From: Euglena gracilis
Lineage: Eukaryota; Euglenida; Euglenophyceae; Euglenales
Direction: 5' to 3'
NCBI GenBank assembly: GCA_039621445.1
Contig: CP154955.1
Span: forward strand, 62,289,668-62,353,667
DNA length: 64,000 nucleotides
Numbering within the stretch: position 1 is the first letter of the stretch; each line of letters begins with the position of its first letter. The position numbers and the translations under genes are program-made. The notes under the pieces were generated by a model that had not been told where the DNA came from, searched no databases, and worked only from the letters and a program-made list of their open reading frames with translations. Positions 14,201 to 25,400 of the stretch are shown here, in pieces.

Positions 14201-15261
14201 TCCCAGACCCACTTCAGACAGACTACCTTACCCCTCTGGGATCATTCATCATCCTTCAAGATCCAAAATTTTCGACTCTGCCGTTTGGGGAGGGGGGGTG
14301 GGAGTCGTTCAGCGAACAAGAACCCAAAAAAAGGACCGTTTTCGGATTTTTTTAAGGTCATTTTTGGCAACTGTCCTTAAACCTGTGTTCAGCCAAATGC
14401 CCTGAAATTTGTGGTATCAACACGAATTTTTGGGCAACAAACTTGAAGATTGCGTGCGCTTGTCCACAATTTGTGAATGGAAAATCACATTTTTTCTTGG
14501 GTTGCAAAATTTTTTTTGCCAAAAATTGGTGAAATAGTTTGCCAAAAATGAGGGGGGGGGCGGAGCTGCTCCCCCCTGTTCTAGCCGAATTGGGCTGTAA
14601 TTATTGGGGTCTAAAATAATTGGGCTCTCTGCTCAGCCCAGGGGTCAAGACAGCAAACTTCAGTTGGAACACGGCATAAAGCTGGAAGGGAATGGTGGCA
14701 GAGAAATCTGGATTGGGGGCTGTGCCAACGTTGCGAAACCACAAGTAAGTCCAGGGGTCGGGCAGGGGGCAACACATTGGCTTTCATGGGAAAGAATTGT
14801 TGCAGGTGACACCCCAGGCACCAATGAAATTGCCACGGTCTTCTCCAAATGCAAGACTGAAGCCATAGATGATCCACAGTACACCGATGACAGCGGCACA
14901 CATCATGCATTGCAGCATGGTGGAGATGATGCTGTGGTGCTGCACCATACCACCATAGAAAAATGCAAGTCCGGAGGTTGTCCACTGTACAGGTTTTTTT
15001 TAAGTCGGAAAGGGAAGAAGCAACAAAACGATTCTGATCAACAGTGAGTAAATACACAGAGGACAAGGCAGGCGTCATGAACAGCACAAGAGCACTCGCC
15101 GTGAGCATCCAAGCAGTGTTTCCAGCATCCAGAGTAGAGGGATCGCCCGAGTCTCGTGGACCCATGGGGATGAAAAGGCCAGTGAAAAGCACAGCAAAGA
15201 GAACTATGGCTACACACAGCCACCCAACACGTCTCCACATCGCCTTATCCATCGTGATCAT
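8262..15261 (-). CDS. AMT: Ammonium transporter (AMT/Amt family), 13 exons
   Basis: Plasma-membrane-type NH4+ channel/transporter, 456 aa after splicing. Exons (minus strand): 15261-15070, 14972-14817, 14750-14635, 14092-14053, 13783-13703, 12929-12905, 12754-12622, 12521-12443, 11471-11415, 10375-10187, 9647-9497, 8984-8942, 8370-8262 (stop TAG 8264-8262). Lengths sum to 1371 nt and stay in frame. Family marks: DAGNTAWML near residue 45; DFAGGTVVH with Asp208 and His216; [11 protein letters not shown] near 258; KPSAVGA near 300; THGIGG with His362. The two His match the twin pore His of E. coli AmtB. The C-tail holds LDETQHGE, with Thr439 where plant AMT1 has its regulatory phospho-Thr. A hydrophobic stretch at residues 14-33 may be a signal peptide. 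Ten of 12 introns lack GT-AG but pair at +4..+6 with -8..-6; introns 5 and 8 are conventional. Intron 2 (66 nt) is the least certain. Start ATG chosen 9 nt after an AG acceptor; a second ATG lies three codons on. Confidence 0.93.
8414..8716. mobile_element. Decayed hAT-like element in transporter intron 12
   Basis: Ends read CAGGCTTCTTTTAA (8414) and GAAAAGAAGCCTG (to 8716), the same termini as the elements at 26551-26819 and 33282-33339. The flanking octamers agree at only about five of eight positions, so this is an old copy. The interior is mostly G and C runs. Confidence 0.45.
12181..12306. repeat. About 125-bp dispersed repeat in transporter intron 8
   Basis: Contains GTGACTGACTGGTTTCCCG and ends in GGTCAGTAAAAAATTGTATG. 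Near-identical copies occur at 53771-53895 (intron between polyprotein units 5 and 6) and about 58680-58785, and an inverted copy at about 11566-11690. It therefore lies in introns of both genes and in the 3' flank, which supports a mobile origin; I could not define target duplications. Confidence 0.6.
12905..12929 (-). CDS. AMT: 25-nt microexon of the ammonium transporter (exon 6)
   Basis: Encodes LSSGFLRQ plus the first base of a Trp codon, the loop before the DFAGG segment. Its 5' side is a conventional intron (GTTTGA...TAG, 773 nt). Its 3' side is a nonconventional intron with CAG at +4..+6 and CTG at -8..-6 (150 nt). Without it the frame still holds across some junctions, but the loop residues preceding GVVDFAGG found in other AMT proteins would be missing. 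The 5' boundary is the weaker one, since the AHYPLSSG loop is a little longer than I expect for the family. Confidence 0.7.
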
Positions 15262-15441
15262 GGTGCCTCACTGCATGAAAAAAAAGTGGGAAATAAAACC
15301 AAAAAGATGGACCAAAAAGAACCCTGTGAAATTATTATTTCGTTGTGACAGAAAGAAGAAAAAGTTCACATTGCCTGGTGCTGCACTGTGTGTGTGAAAT
15401 GACGTCGAGAAATTCTTAATTACACACATTTTTCACAGCAG
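15262..15441. promoter_or_regulatory. Divergent upstream region with two spliced-leader acceptor sites
   Basis: The transporter (minus) and the LHC polyprotein (plus) start codons lie 180 bp apart, head to head. On the minus strand the ATG is preceded by TTTTTTTTCATGCAG then 9 nt; on the plus strand the ATG at 15442 is preceded by ACATTTTTCACAG then CAG. Both look like pyrimidine-rich AG acceptors for trans-splicing of a spliced leader, which in Euglena gives very short 5' UTRs. I see no TATA-like or other promoter motif. Transcription starts themselves would lie further upstream, so the two units may overlap. Confidence 0.6.
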
Positions 15442-16494
15442 ATGGATCACAAATTGATGACTGCAATCGGGCTGGCGACTGCAATTACTGCAGTCGGTCT
15501 CATTGGTTTTGAGGTTGGAGCTCAATCGGCTCGTTCTCAGATGTACGCAGGGGTTCAAGTTCAGCCCATCATCACAACATCCGCACCCCTGAATCGAGGT
15601 TTGGGCTCTTTTGGGGGGCTTTCCATTTTCCTTCCTGTCTTCTCTCACAGGCTATTTGCGTGCCGCCAATGCAGGTGTGATTGATCAAAAGAGGTGCCTT
15701 CCTGACTGTCCAACCTCCACAGTTCCATCACAAACCTTCAGTGCACCATGGGCAGCGGCTCAGCAGAATGATGCTGGTTCCTTTTCCCAGGTATCCCTTT
15801 GCTCCCAGGAAAATGCTGTTCCACGTTGTGTGCTGACTGCAACTTCCGAAGAAGGAAATTTTTTTGAAGGCCTGAATATTGAACAATTTCCAAACCAGCT
15901 TGAGAATTCTCCAGCGTACCTCCAAAGCTGCTTTCGTGGAACAACCCACACAAAATTCACTTTGTTCCTGAAAAAAGACAACGGGCTTGGTCAAACCAGA
16001 GCCCTAACATTCATCAGAACTCACCCCACATGGCCTTCTGACCAAATTCAAACAGGTGTCCCCATGAACCAATAACAAAAAATATTTGCCAGCACCTTTT
16101 TTTCCAAACAGCAGCTGCCAGTGAGCGGGCTGCAAAGCAGAGTTAGGCCAGGAAAAAATTTGGCACTGTGAGCTAAAATTCTTTGTAAAGTGTCAAATAA
16201 CAGCTTTTTATTGTGAAGGCTTCTTGGGTTGTGCCAATTTTCGGTAACCGAACGTGGACCCCGAGGTCACTATTTCCAGCCACAGAAAATACCCCCAACT
16301 TCTCTTCATCATTTCTTCGTTGTTACATCTTTGAAAATCTGAAAGGTCTTCCAAGGCTGATTCTATCCATCACCTTCAGGGCAATTTGGTGCTGTGTGGC
16401 CTCGCAGTGGCGTCTGCAGCTGTTGCTGCCTTTGTCACTGCTTTTGCCCAAAGGAAGCCAGCCTTGCCTGCTGTGACCCTGCTGGCAACTGCTG
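15442..16494 (+). CDS. Bipartite plastid-targeting presequence of the LHC polyprotein (exons 1-4)
   Basis: Encodes about 122 residues. Hydrophobic segment 1 lies at residues 5-25 (signal peptide, core [13 protein letters not shown]). A Ser/Ala/Gln-rich stretch without acidic clusters follows (residues 27-83). Hydrophobic segment 2 is at 85-107 (core [13 protein letters not shown]). The roughly 60-residue spacing matches the class I presequences known for Euglena plastid proteins, where segment 1 enters the ER and segment 2 stops transfer. All three internal introns are GT-AG: 52, 48 and 589 nt. Exon 4 ends LLATAG in phase 1, exactly like the inter-unit linker FATAG, so it joins the first unit in frame. 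I assign it to this gene from phase, linker match and strand; a 19.9-kb gap separates it from unit 1, so transcript support would be welcome. Confidence 0.82.
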
Positions 16495-19400
16495 GTGTGT
16501 TTGTGCACCCGAGTGAAAAGGAAGTGGAATGGAAATTTTGAAGCCAATGTGTATCCCCGTGGTGTCACTTCACCAGCCCAGGCTACAGCAGAATTTTCTG
16601 TTTCATCATTTTCCCGTGCTGAAGAGCCTTCAGGGCAATTTGGTGCGGTGGCTGGGCTCGAGGGTGCAGAGTTTGCAAGGAAGAGTGGAAGGCAGAGCTG
16701 GAAGAAAGCCGGGGTGTGTGTGGAGGGGTGTGAGAAGGCCTAATGGGGGTGTGAAACATAAGGGGGGAACAGGCGAAGGAATCGTTTGAGCTGGTTTTTC
16801 ATTTGTTTTTTTCATGGATTCTCAAGGCCATTTGACTTTCCCCCACCCACAATCCCTTTTTTTTCACCTAGCATGGCCTGGAGCTTGGCTCGGGGTCAAT
16901 GTGAAATGAATTTTTGGTCCCTCAAAAAGTCGCAAATTTCGTCCCAGGTCCCGAAAAGAGGCATGTTTCCCCCGTGTCCCCCCCCCCCGTGTCCCGCCCC
17001 ACCCCCAATATGAACGGCTTGATGGTTTGGTGGTCACTTTTGAAGGATTTTTTATCGCCTCTCACGTCACCAGCTCCTCAGCTGCCAACCACATTTTTTC
17101 AGCCATTCCAAAACTGTTCAGACCACCATGAACCCCATCCCCCCCCATCCCCCCCCCCATCCCCCTGTAGTTGCAGCCCAAACCCTATCGCGGTTCATTG
17201 CAGGGGAATTAGCCATGGATGATTCCGAAGTGTCCAAAATGAAAAATGGTTTGCTAAGATGTGAGCATTTTTTGAGGGTGTTTGACCTGAAATTGGAGTG
17301 CTTTTTTGCAATAATTCCCTTTGGCAAATTTTGGGATTTGGAATTTCGAAAATAAGAACACCATGCATTGCGGCTCACGTGTGAGGCCATCTGCTGGTTT
17401 TTTTTTAAGCTTTTGATTGATGGGCAACGTGACAGGTGAACAGTGGAATTTGGAATTTGCGAAAAGGGTTGGACCATGCGATCGGTAATTTTCAGAGCCC
17501 ACTTGGGGGCAGACATTCATTTTGTGTGGTTAGGCGCATGAACCACAAAAATTTTTTGGGTGTCCACAGATGAGCCACACACTTTTTCTTGGTGTCCTAA
17601 AAGCGGATTGTTTGAATTGCAAAGAGACTGTTTGTTAAGTTTGTTTTGACTTTGAGAAGGGGAGCCTTCTGACTGTTTTTCTTTGTATGGTTTTGTTTTC
17701 TGCGTGCATTATTGTCAAAAAAAATGTTTTTCGTTTTTTTGAGAAGGAAAAAAAATGGAAAACCAAATGGAAAAACAATTAGGCAGAAATTCCAAATGTG
17801 GACTCGAAATGGCCAGTGCGCAGTGCCCTACACCTGACTCCTGAATTTTTCGCACTTCACACCGTATATTTTTGCACTTCCGGTCGATTTTTTGCACTTT
17901 AACTCAAAGATGTTTGCACCTTATCCCATATTTGCCTCCGTTCCGAAAATTTTGCACTTGGATCGGGTGTTTTGCACAATTGCCCTTTAAAAACGTGTTC
18001 AGCCCGCCAAATGCCTGCCCTGAAATTCGTGGTCATGAACACGTTTTCAATGAGGGCATTTGTGGCAATGACACGTTTTCAGTGAAGGCATCTGTGTTCA
18101 GGCACGTTTTCAGTGAGGGCATCTGTGGCAACCCCCAGCAAGAAACGAAAATCGCTATCATGAAAAATTGGCGTGCAGTTGAGAGGCCGGGTGGTCCTCA
18201 ACGGGTGAGGCGGGTCGGGGGCACTCTACAACACGAAGAAGACAACAAGAAGGCTAGGTTGCCTTGGCACAACGACAGGGAAGGGGCGAAAATCACGGCA
18301 CACAACAGGCTTTACACAAAAAAGAGCCATACTTTGGTGGCCGCCGCAAATCTTGGCAATGAAAATGATATGCCAAACCGCAGGCGTCACAGACTTTGTT
18401 CAGCTCCACACAATTTGGATTTTTCGGAATGGCAACACCACAAAAACCACATTTCTCCTGTTTTATAGGCTCCGTGCGGATTTCCGGTGGTCGTCCTTGC
18501 GGAGGTCGGGCCGACCATGGTCGGCCCGACCTGTGGTGGTGGTCGACCGACCTGTGGTGGTCGGGCCGACCACCATTTTTTTGCACTACCCCCCCTTTTT
18601 TGCATTTTTAAGCCCCCCCCCCCCCCCGGTCGGTGGGTGGTCGGTGGCTGGTCGGTAGGCATAAAAATGGTCTGTGAAGGCCCCAAATCACCTGGAAATG
18701 CACTTATGGCCAGTTCTCCCCCCCAGGACCATGTCCTGGGGGGTCCTGGGGGGACCTTGGGGGGTCCTGGGGGGGCTCCTTCGGGGGGTGCTGGGGGGCT
18801 CCTGGGGGGGTGCTGGGGGGCCCCGGGCGGAATATTGGCCATGCTAGTTCTGGAGGTCGGGCCGACCTAGGTCGGCCCGACCTATGGTCGGCCCGACCAT
18901 GGTCGGCCCGACCATGGTCGGGCCGACCTTTGGAGGTCGACAGAAATGGCCAAAAATCCGCATTACCCCCCCCCTTTTTCAAAGGACTTTTGACTATAGG
19001 TCGGGCCGACCTGGTCGGCCCGACCTGTTTGGGTTACCGACCATATGGTCGGCCCGACCAATTGGAGGTCGGGCCGACCACATGGTCGATAGGAACGACC
19101 TCAATGGTTTTCCTTTTCAGAAGCATCCAAACCCTTGGCCAAACCCTGTGGAGCATAAAATGCGCAATTTTTGCACAAAAAGAATTCCTGATGGCATCAA
19201 CCTGTGGTAAAAAAGAGTTTCTGACGTTATTTGAAGGAGTAGGGTTAGGGTTACGATTCTTATCCAAACAGCAGAACATTTCCCGCTCAACGTTGTTAGA
19301 TTGGTCTCTACAAGGTACCCAGCGAACCCAAAGAGCCGCCCAACTAGGGTTAAAAACATGGGGGGACCCGAGCGAGGCGCCGAAGGCGCCGAGCGAGGGT

Positions 19401-22400
19401 CCCCCCATGTGTATTAACCCTAGTTGGGCGGCTCTTTGGGGTAGCTGGTACCTTGTAGGGGACAATTTATCACGTTTCTGAACAGCCGGCTACAAACATA
19501 AAAAAATTTTCTCGCCTCAAAGAAGGTACTTGTTTCCGCCGATCCGACCATCCAACCGTCACTGAAATCCGCCATAGTTAGCACAAAGAGATTATCTTGG
19601 GGAGCGCGTTTTGGCCATACTTGTCTTGCACACATGAGGGGATGTTGTTATTTTAGGCGGGGGGGTCCGGGGGGGGGCGGCAGCCCCCCCCGGAGGAGGC
19701 CGTAGGCCGACTAAGTTTGCGTTGTTTAATTTTTTTTCAATATGGGATGAAAGAGCTGGGTTAGGGTTAGGGTCAGGGTCAGGGTTAGGGTCACGGTCAG
19801 GGGTGGGGGTAGGCGTAGGGTTAGGGTTTGGGCATTGCACACCAAAGGATTTTTGTCATTGGCCATGGATCTCACCTGATTTAGCCATTTTTCACAATTT
19901 TTTTGAATTTGGGACGTTTTTTGACGTTTCTAAGGACATTCGGATGGGTGTACGTTCACTTTGAATTGAAATAGGAGAATCAAATTTTTGAGGGGGGGGG
20001 GCTTAAAAATTAAAAATGGGGGGGGGGGGAATGCGGTTTATTGGAGGTCGGGCCGACCTGGTCGGGCCGACCTCCAGAGGTCGATAAGCCATGGCCAAAG
20101 GTCGGCCCGACCTAGGTCGGCCCGACCTAGGTCGGCCCGACCTCCAGAAGTAGCATGGCCAGTAATCCGCACGGAGCCGTGCTGGGGGGTCCTTGGTGGG
20201 TCCCGCATTTTTTTCGGCAGAAATTTTGCAGAACAAGTTCAGGTTATTCTAAAGTGGGTACCGCCCGGTGGGTCCTGGGGGGTCCTAGGGGGGAAACTGG
20301 CCATGACTCTCACGAGAGGCAGAAAACTCCCCCCTCCACCCAGGGGGAGTTTTAAAGTCGGCAGTTGACTCAGTAGTAGCACAGAGTGGCCAGTTCGCCG
20401 ACCAGTCGGCCAACTGGATCCCCCCCCCCCTGTCTCACCAACCAGCTGCCGACTAGGCCAACCGACCAATTGGCGTTGTCGGTCGGCCAACCAATTGGCT
20501 AGTCAGCCGACTGGTCGGCCGACTAGCCAGCCCACCCTTCCAGCCTGCCACCAAACAGTCGAAGGGTCGATCGACCAGCTGAAGGGTCGGTGACTGATGC
20601 GTGAAAAAGTGGTGCCTGCAGGGGACCAGCTACCCCAAAGAGGCGCCCAACTAGGGTTAATACACATTGGGGGACCCTCGCTCGGCGCCTTCGGCGCCTC
20701 GCTCGGGTCCCCCAATGTTTTTAACCCTAGTTGGGCGCCTCTTTGGGTTCGCTGGGTCCCCTGCAGACACCAATTTAACGACGTTGAGGGGATGGGATGG
20801 GACAGTTTGGGATGGAAACTTGACCCTAACCCTACTCCTTTAATTAACGTGATCAACTTTTCAAGTTCTGAATTGCAGCGGCCTTCGGCCGCTGCGCGGG
20901 CATCGGCCTTCGGCCATTCATGTGCGGGGGGGGGGGCTCCGCCAACCAGGGAATTTCTTAAGCCGGAGGGTACCCTACCCCCCGGGGGGGGGGTCCAGCC
21001 AGCCGGCCGCTCAAATCCACCCAGCATCCCAAATTCGGGCTGGAAGCCCCCCCCCCCCCGGGGGTCGAGTGAAATAAAGTTGGGTCCAGCCCGGCCGGAG
21101 GCCGGGCCAGCCGGCCGCAGGCCGGCCCAGCCGGCCGCAGGCCGGCCCAGCCGGCCGCAGGCCGGCCAGCCAATTGGGCTACCCAGCTCACCTGTCCCTT
21201 CATTTTTTCCCCTCATCACCCAGCTTTGACCTGGCTCCACCCATCAAAATGTCGAAAATGGCAAAAATTTGGTAGAAAATATTTTTTTTCGTCGACCCGG
21301 CCCAGCCCAGCCCCCCCCAGCGCCGGACCCCCCCCCCCCCCTCCCCCCCACCCCCCGGGGGGGGGGGGGTCCAGCCAGCAGCTCAAATCCAGCCAGCAGC
21401 CTTTTTGCCAGCCGGAGGCTGGACCCCCCCCCCCCGGGGGGTCCTTAAGAAATTCCCTGCCGCCAACCGACCAATTGGCGTTGTCGGTCGGCCAACCAAT
21501 TGGCCAGTCAGCCGACTAGTCGGCCGACTAGCCAGCCCACCCTTCCAGCCTGCCACCAAACAGTCGAAGGGTCGATCGACCAGCTGAAGGGTCGGTGACT
21601 GATGCGTGAAAAAGTGGTGCCTGCAGGGGACCAGCTACCCCAAAGAGGCGCCCAACTAGGGTTAATACACATTGGGGGACCCTCGCTCGGCGCCTTCGGC
21701 GCCTCGCTCGGGTCCCCCAATGTTTTTAACCCTAGTTGGGCGCCTCTTTGGGTTCGCTGGGTCCCCTGCAGACACCAATTTAACGACGTTGAGGGGATGG
21801 GATGGGACAGTTTGGGATGGAAACTTGACCCTAACCCTACTCCTTTAATTAACGTCATCAACTTTTCAAGTTCTGTATTGCATCGGCCTTCGGCCGACGC
21901 ACGGCCTTCGGCCAGGCGGCCTTCGGGGCGCATGGCGGTTGACTGGTGGGGGGGAGGCTTACGCTTAAATAAACACCCCCAGATGGAAATCTTTGGTCGG
22001 TGGGGGGCCGGTGGACCCTTGATGGGGGCCCGGAGGGGAAAAAAAAACAATGATGAAACAGGGATTACATGAAAATCCTTTAGAAATGCAATCACGAGAG
22101 GCAGGAAACTCCTCCCTCCACCCCCATCCGAACGTCAAATAAAAAAATCCCTTGAGTTGGCAACATACTCGGGGGATAAGTTGTTTTTGTGGCTCACTTT
22201 TTCATGTGCGGGGGGGGCTCCGCCCCCCCCCCCCCGCACCCCCCCCTCAAATAACAAAATCCCCTCTATGTTGGCAACATACTTGGAGGGCTAAATCCTT
22301 TTTGTGCAAAATTTTGCAATTATATTGAAAATCCGATGGGGAGAGGTGTTCTTTTGCCAAAAGTGGCCCAAAATGGGCATTTCCCCTCCAAGTTTTTGCA

Positions 22401-25400
22401 TATTCACCCCCGATTGGTGGGTTCTGGAGCCATTTAAGTGGGTTTTGACTGGTTTTGGGGTGATTTGGGCAAGAAAAATTTTCAGGGGGGGGGCTTAAAT
22501 TTCCAGAAAGGGGGGGGGTAGTGCAAAAAAATGGTGGTCGGCCCGACCTGGTCGGCCCGACCACCACAGGTCGGGCCGACCATGGTCGGCCCGACCTCAT
22601 GGTCGGCCCGACCAGGTCGGGCCGACCACCACAGCGACCACCACCGGAAATCCGCTCGGGGCCTGTTTTATAGGCAGTCGGGACACAGCACGAGGCACAG
22701 GGGGTTGGTCAGGGGAGGGAACAGAGCTGACCGCAGGAGCGGAACGTTGCTCGGCGGTGGAAAGACAGAGGGAACACTGGTCAGGTCCTGATTTTCGACC
22801 GAGTGTTCGTCACTTGGTGGGGCGCAAAAATTTGCCCAAGTTGACCACCGTGCAACGTTCCGCAACAAACACACCGGACTTTTTCTTTGTGTTGCCCTGT
22901 GCCAGCAAGGTGCCATGAAGGGGGTAAACCTTCGGCTTCTTGGCATCTTGCTGGTATACCGCGAGAGCAGCCAGGAACAGTTCCGTCCTAGGGGGTGGTG
23001 GAAAAAAGACCATTCACAAAGTTTGCCGTGCGTTTGGCCATATTGGCAGGGCTCGGGAAAAAGGAAAAAAAGAAAAAGAAAGGGGGGGGTGACACGTTTT
23101 CAGTGAGGGCATTTGTGGCAATGACACGTTTTCAGTGAAGGCATCTGTGTTCAGGCACGTTTTCAGTGAGGGCGCCGTTTTTTGGCTCCGAATTTCACAA
23201 ATTCGCGTTTTTGACCCCTTGCGTGAATCATGACCACGAATTTCAGGGCAGGCATTTGGCGGGCTCTGAACACGTTTTAAAACCTATTTTCTGGGCCCGA
23301 CGCCTGTCTTGAAATTCTATTGACATTAAACGATTTCAGGCTGAAATTGTTTATGTCGGTCGATTTCCATTCAGGCGCCCGTTTATGAAAGTCGATTTCC
23401 ATTCAGGCGCCCGTTTATGAAAGTCGATTTCCATTCAGGCGCCCGTTTATGACAGTCGATTTCCATTCAGGCGCACGTTTATTGAAAGTCGATTTCCATT
23501 CCATTGAAATCTGTTGCTAGTCAGATTGGGAATTTTTAGTGATTTTTTGGACATTTTGTATTTCCATTTTTTTTGACATGTTTGGTCCTATGGGGTTGTG
23601 GAGGAGTTATGGATCAGACAAAAACCAAATTTTGTGGCCAGGTGATCACAGCTGGCTGAACTTTGGATGGAACAGACGGAAGGACGGTGCTTAAGATTAT
23701 TATTTTCTGGATCTTCAGAAATAGCATTCGGCATATTTGTCCTGAACCAGTTGTCATCACTGGTCATCTAAAAGAAAAGCTTTCGGGTGAGGAGTTATTT
23801 GGCAATGTCAACCCTATTTTCTGGGCTCGACGCCTGTATTGCAATTATATTGACATCATCGGATTTCGGGCCAAGGCTGTGTTCATAGCAAAAGGCTGTG
23901 TTCATGGCTTTGTTCAAAATCTGTGTTTGTAATAAAACGCAGACTCTGGCCTGAGTCTCTGTTTCGAAACGCTGAGTCTGTTATTCGGCCTGAGTCTTCG
24001 TTTCGAAACGCAGACTCAGGTCAGAGTTCTTGATATAGAGATTGAAAAAAAGAAAAAAGCATTCCGAAAAAAGAGACAATTTCCAAGACATCGGAAACCG
24101 TTTATGTAAGTCGATTTCCATTCAGGCGCCCGTTTATGACAGTCGATTTCCATTCAGGCGCCCGTTTATGAAAGTCGATTTCCATTCAGGCGCCCGTTTA
24201 TGAAAGTCGATTTCCATTCAGGCGCCGTTTATGAAAGTCGATTTCCATTCAGGCCATTTCATTAATGGGCCAAAACCCACTTTTTTGACCATATTTCCGT
24301 CCAGGCGGTTCGGTCGAATGAATATCAAGACAGGCGTCGGGCCCAGACAAAATAGGTTTTAGAAAAATCGACCGACACTAACAGATTCAGCAGGGGCGCC
24401 GGGCGGCTCGCTTCGCTCGCTCGCGCCCGGCGCCCCTGCTGAATCTGTTAGTGTCGGTCGATTTTTGTATATAAACAAATTGTGGCTGAGCCCAGATTTC
24501 AGCCTGAAAACGTGTTCAGGGGGCCCCCTTCGGGGGCCCCCTGGCTGAACACGTTTTCAGGCTGAAAATCTGGGCTCAGCCACAATTTGTGTATAGAAAT
24601 CTGTTGCTGGTCAGATTGGGAATTTTTAGTGACTTTTTGGACATTTTGGATTTGCCTTTTTTCGACATGATTTGCCTTTTTTTCGACATGTTTGGTCCTA
24701 TGGGGTTGTGGAGGAGTTATGGATCAGACAAAAAACCAAATTTTGTGCCCAGGTGATCACAGCTGGCTGAACTTTGGATGGAACAGACGGAAGGACGGTA
24801 TTTAAGATTATTATTTTCTGGATCTTCAGAAAAAGCATTCGGCAAATTTGTCCTGAACCAGTTGTCATCCTGGTCATCTAAAAGAAAAGCTTTCGGGTGA
24901 GGATTGATTTGGCAATGTCAACCCTATTTTCTGGGCTCGACGCCTGTATTGCAATTGCAATATTATATTGACATCATCGGATTTCGGGCCAAGGCTGTGT
25001 TCATAGCAACATGGCTTTGGTCAAAATCTGTGTTTCTAAAAAAACGCAGACTCTGGCCTGGGTCTGTGTTTCGAAACGCTCAGTCTGCTGTTCGTCCTGA
25101 GTCTGCGTTTCGAAACGCAGACTCAGGTCAGAGTCTGCGTTTAAGACCAGGGATTTTTTTAAGTTTGGACCCCCGGGGGGGGGGGGGGGGGGGGGTGGGG
25201 GGGGGGCGTCCGCCGGACCCCCTCCCCCCCCCCGGGGGGGGGTACCCCCCGGAGGGGGGTGGGATATACTTTTCGGCGCCGCAGGCGCCGAAAAAATTCT
25301 ATTTTTAGCACTTTTCGCGATTTTTCGGCCATTTTTTGTGGGTCCCCCGAACCCCCCTCCCCCCCCCCCCCCGGGGGCCCCCCCCCCGGGGGTGGGTGGG

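Noticed and set aside
14772-14800. Stop-codon read-through (TGA) in the transporter
   Set aside because: A 66-nt intron with paired ends removes the TGA without invoking recoding.
16553-16743. Additional presequence exon between exon 4 and unit 1
   Set aside because: Splice phases do not join both to exon 4 and to unit 1; the present model already gives two hydrophobic segments at the expected spacing.
19756-19830. Chromosome end or true telomere
   Set aside because: The tract is short, degenerate and internal, with genes continuing on both sides.
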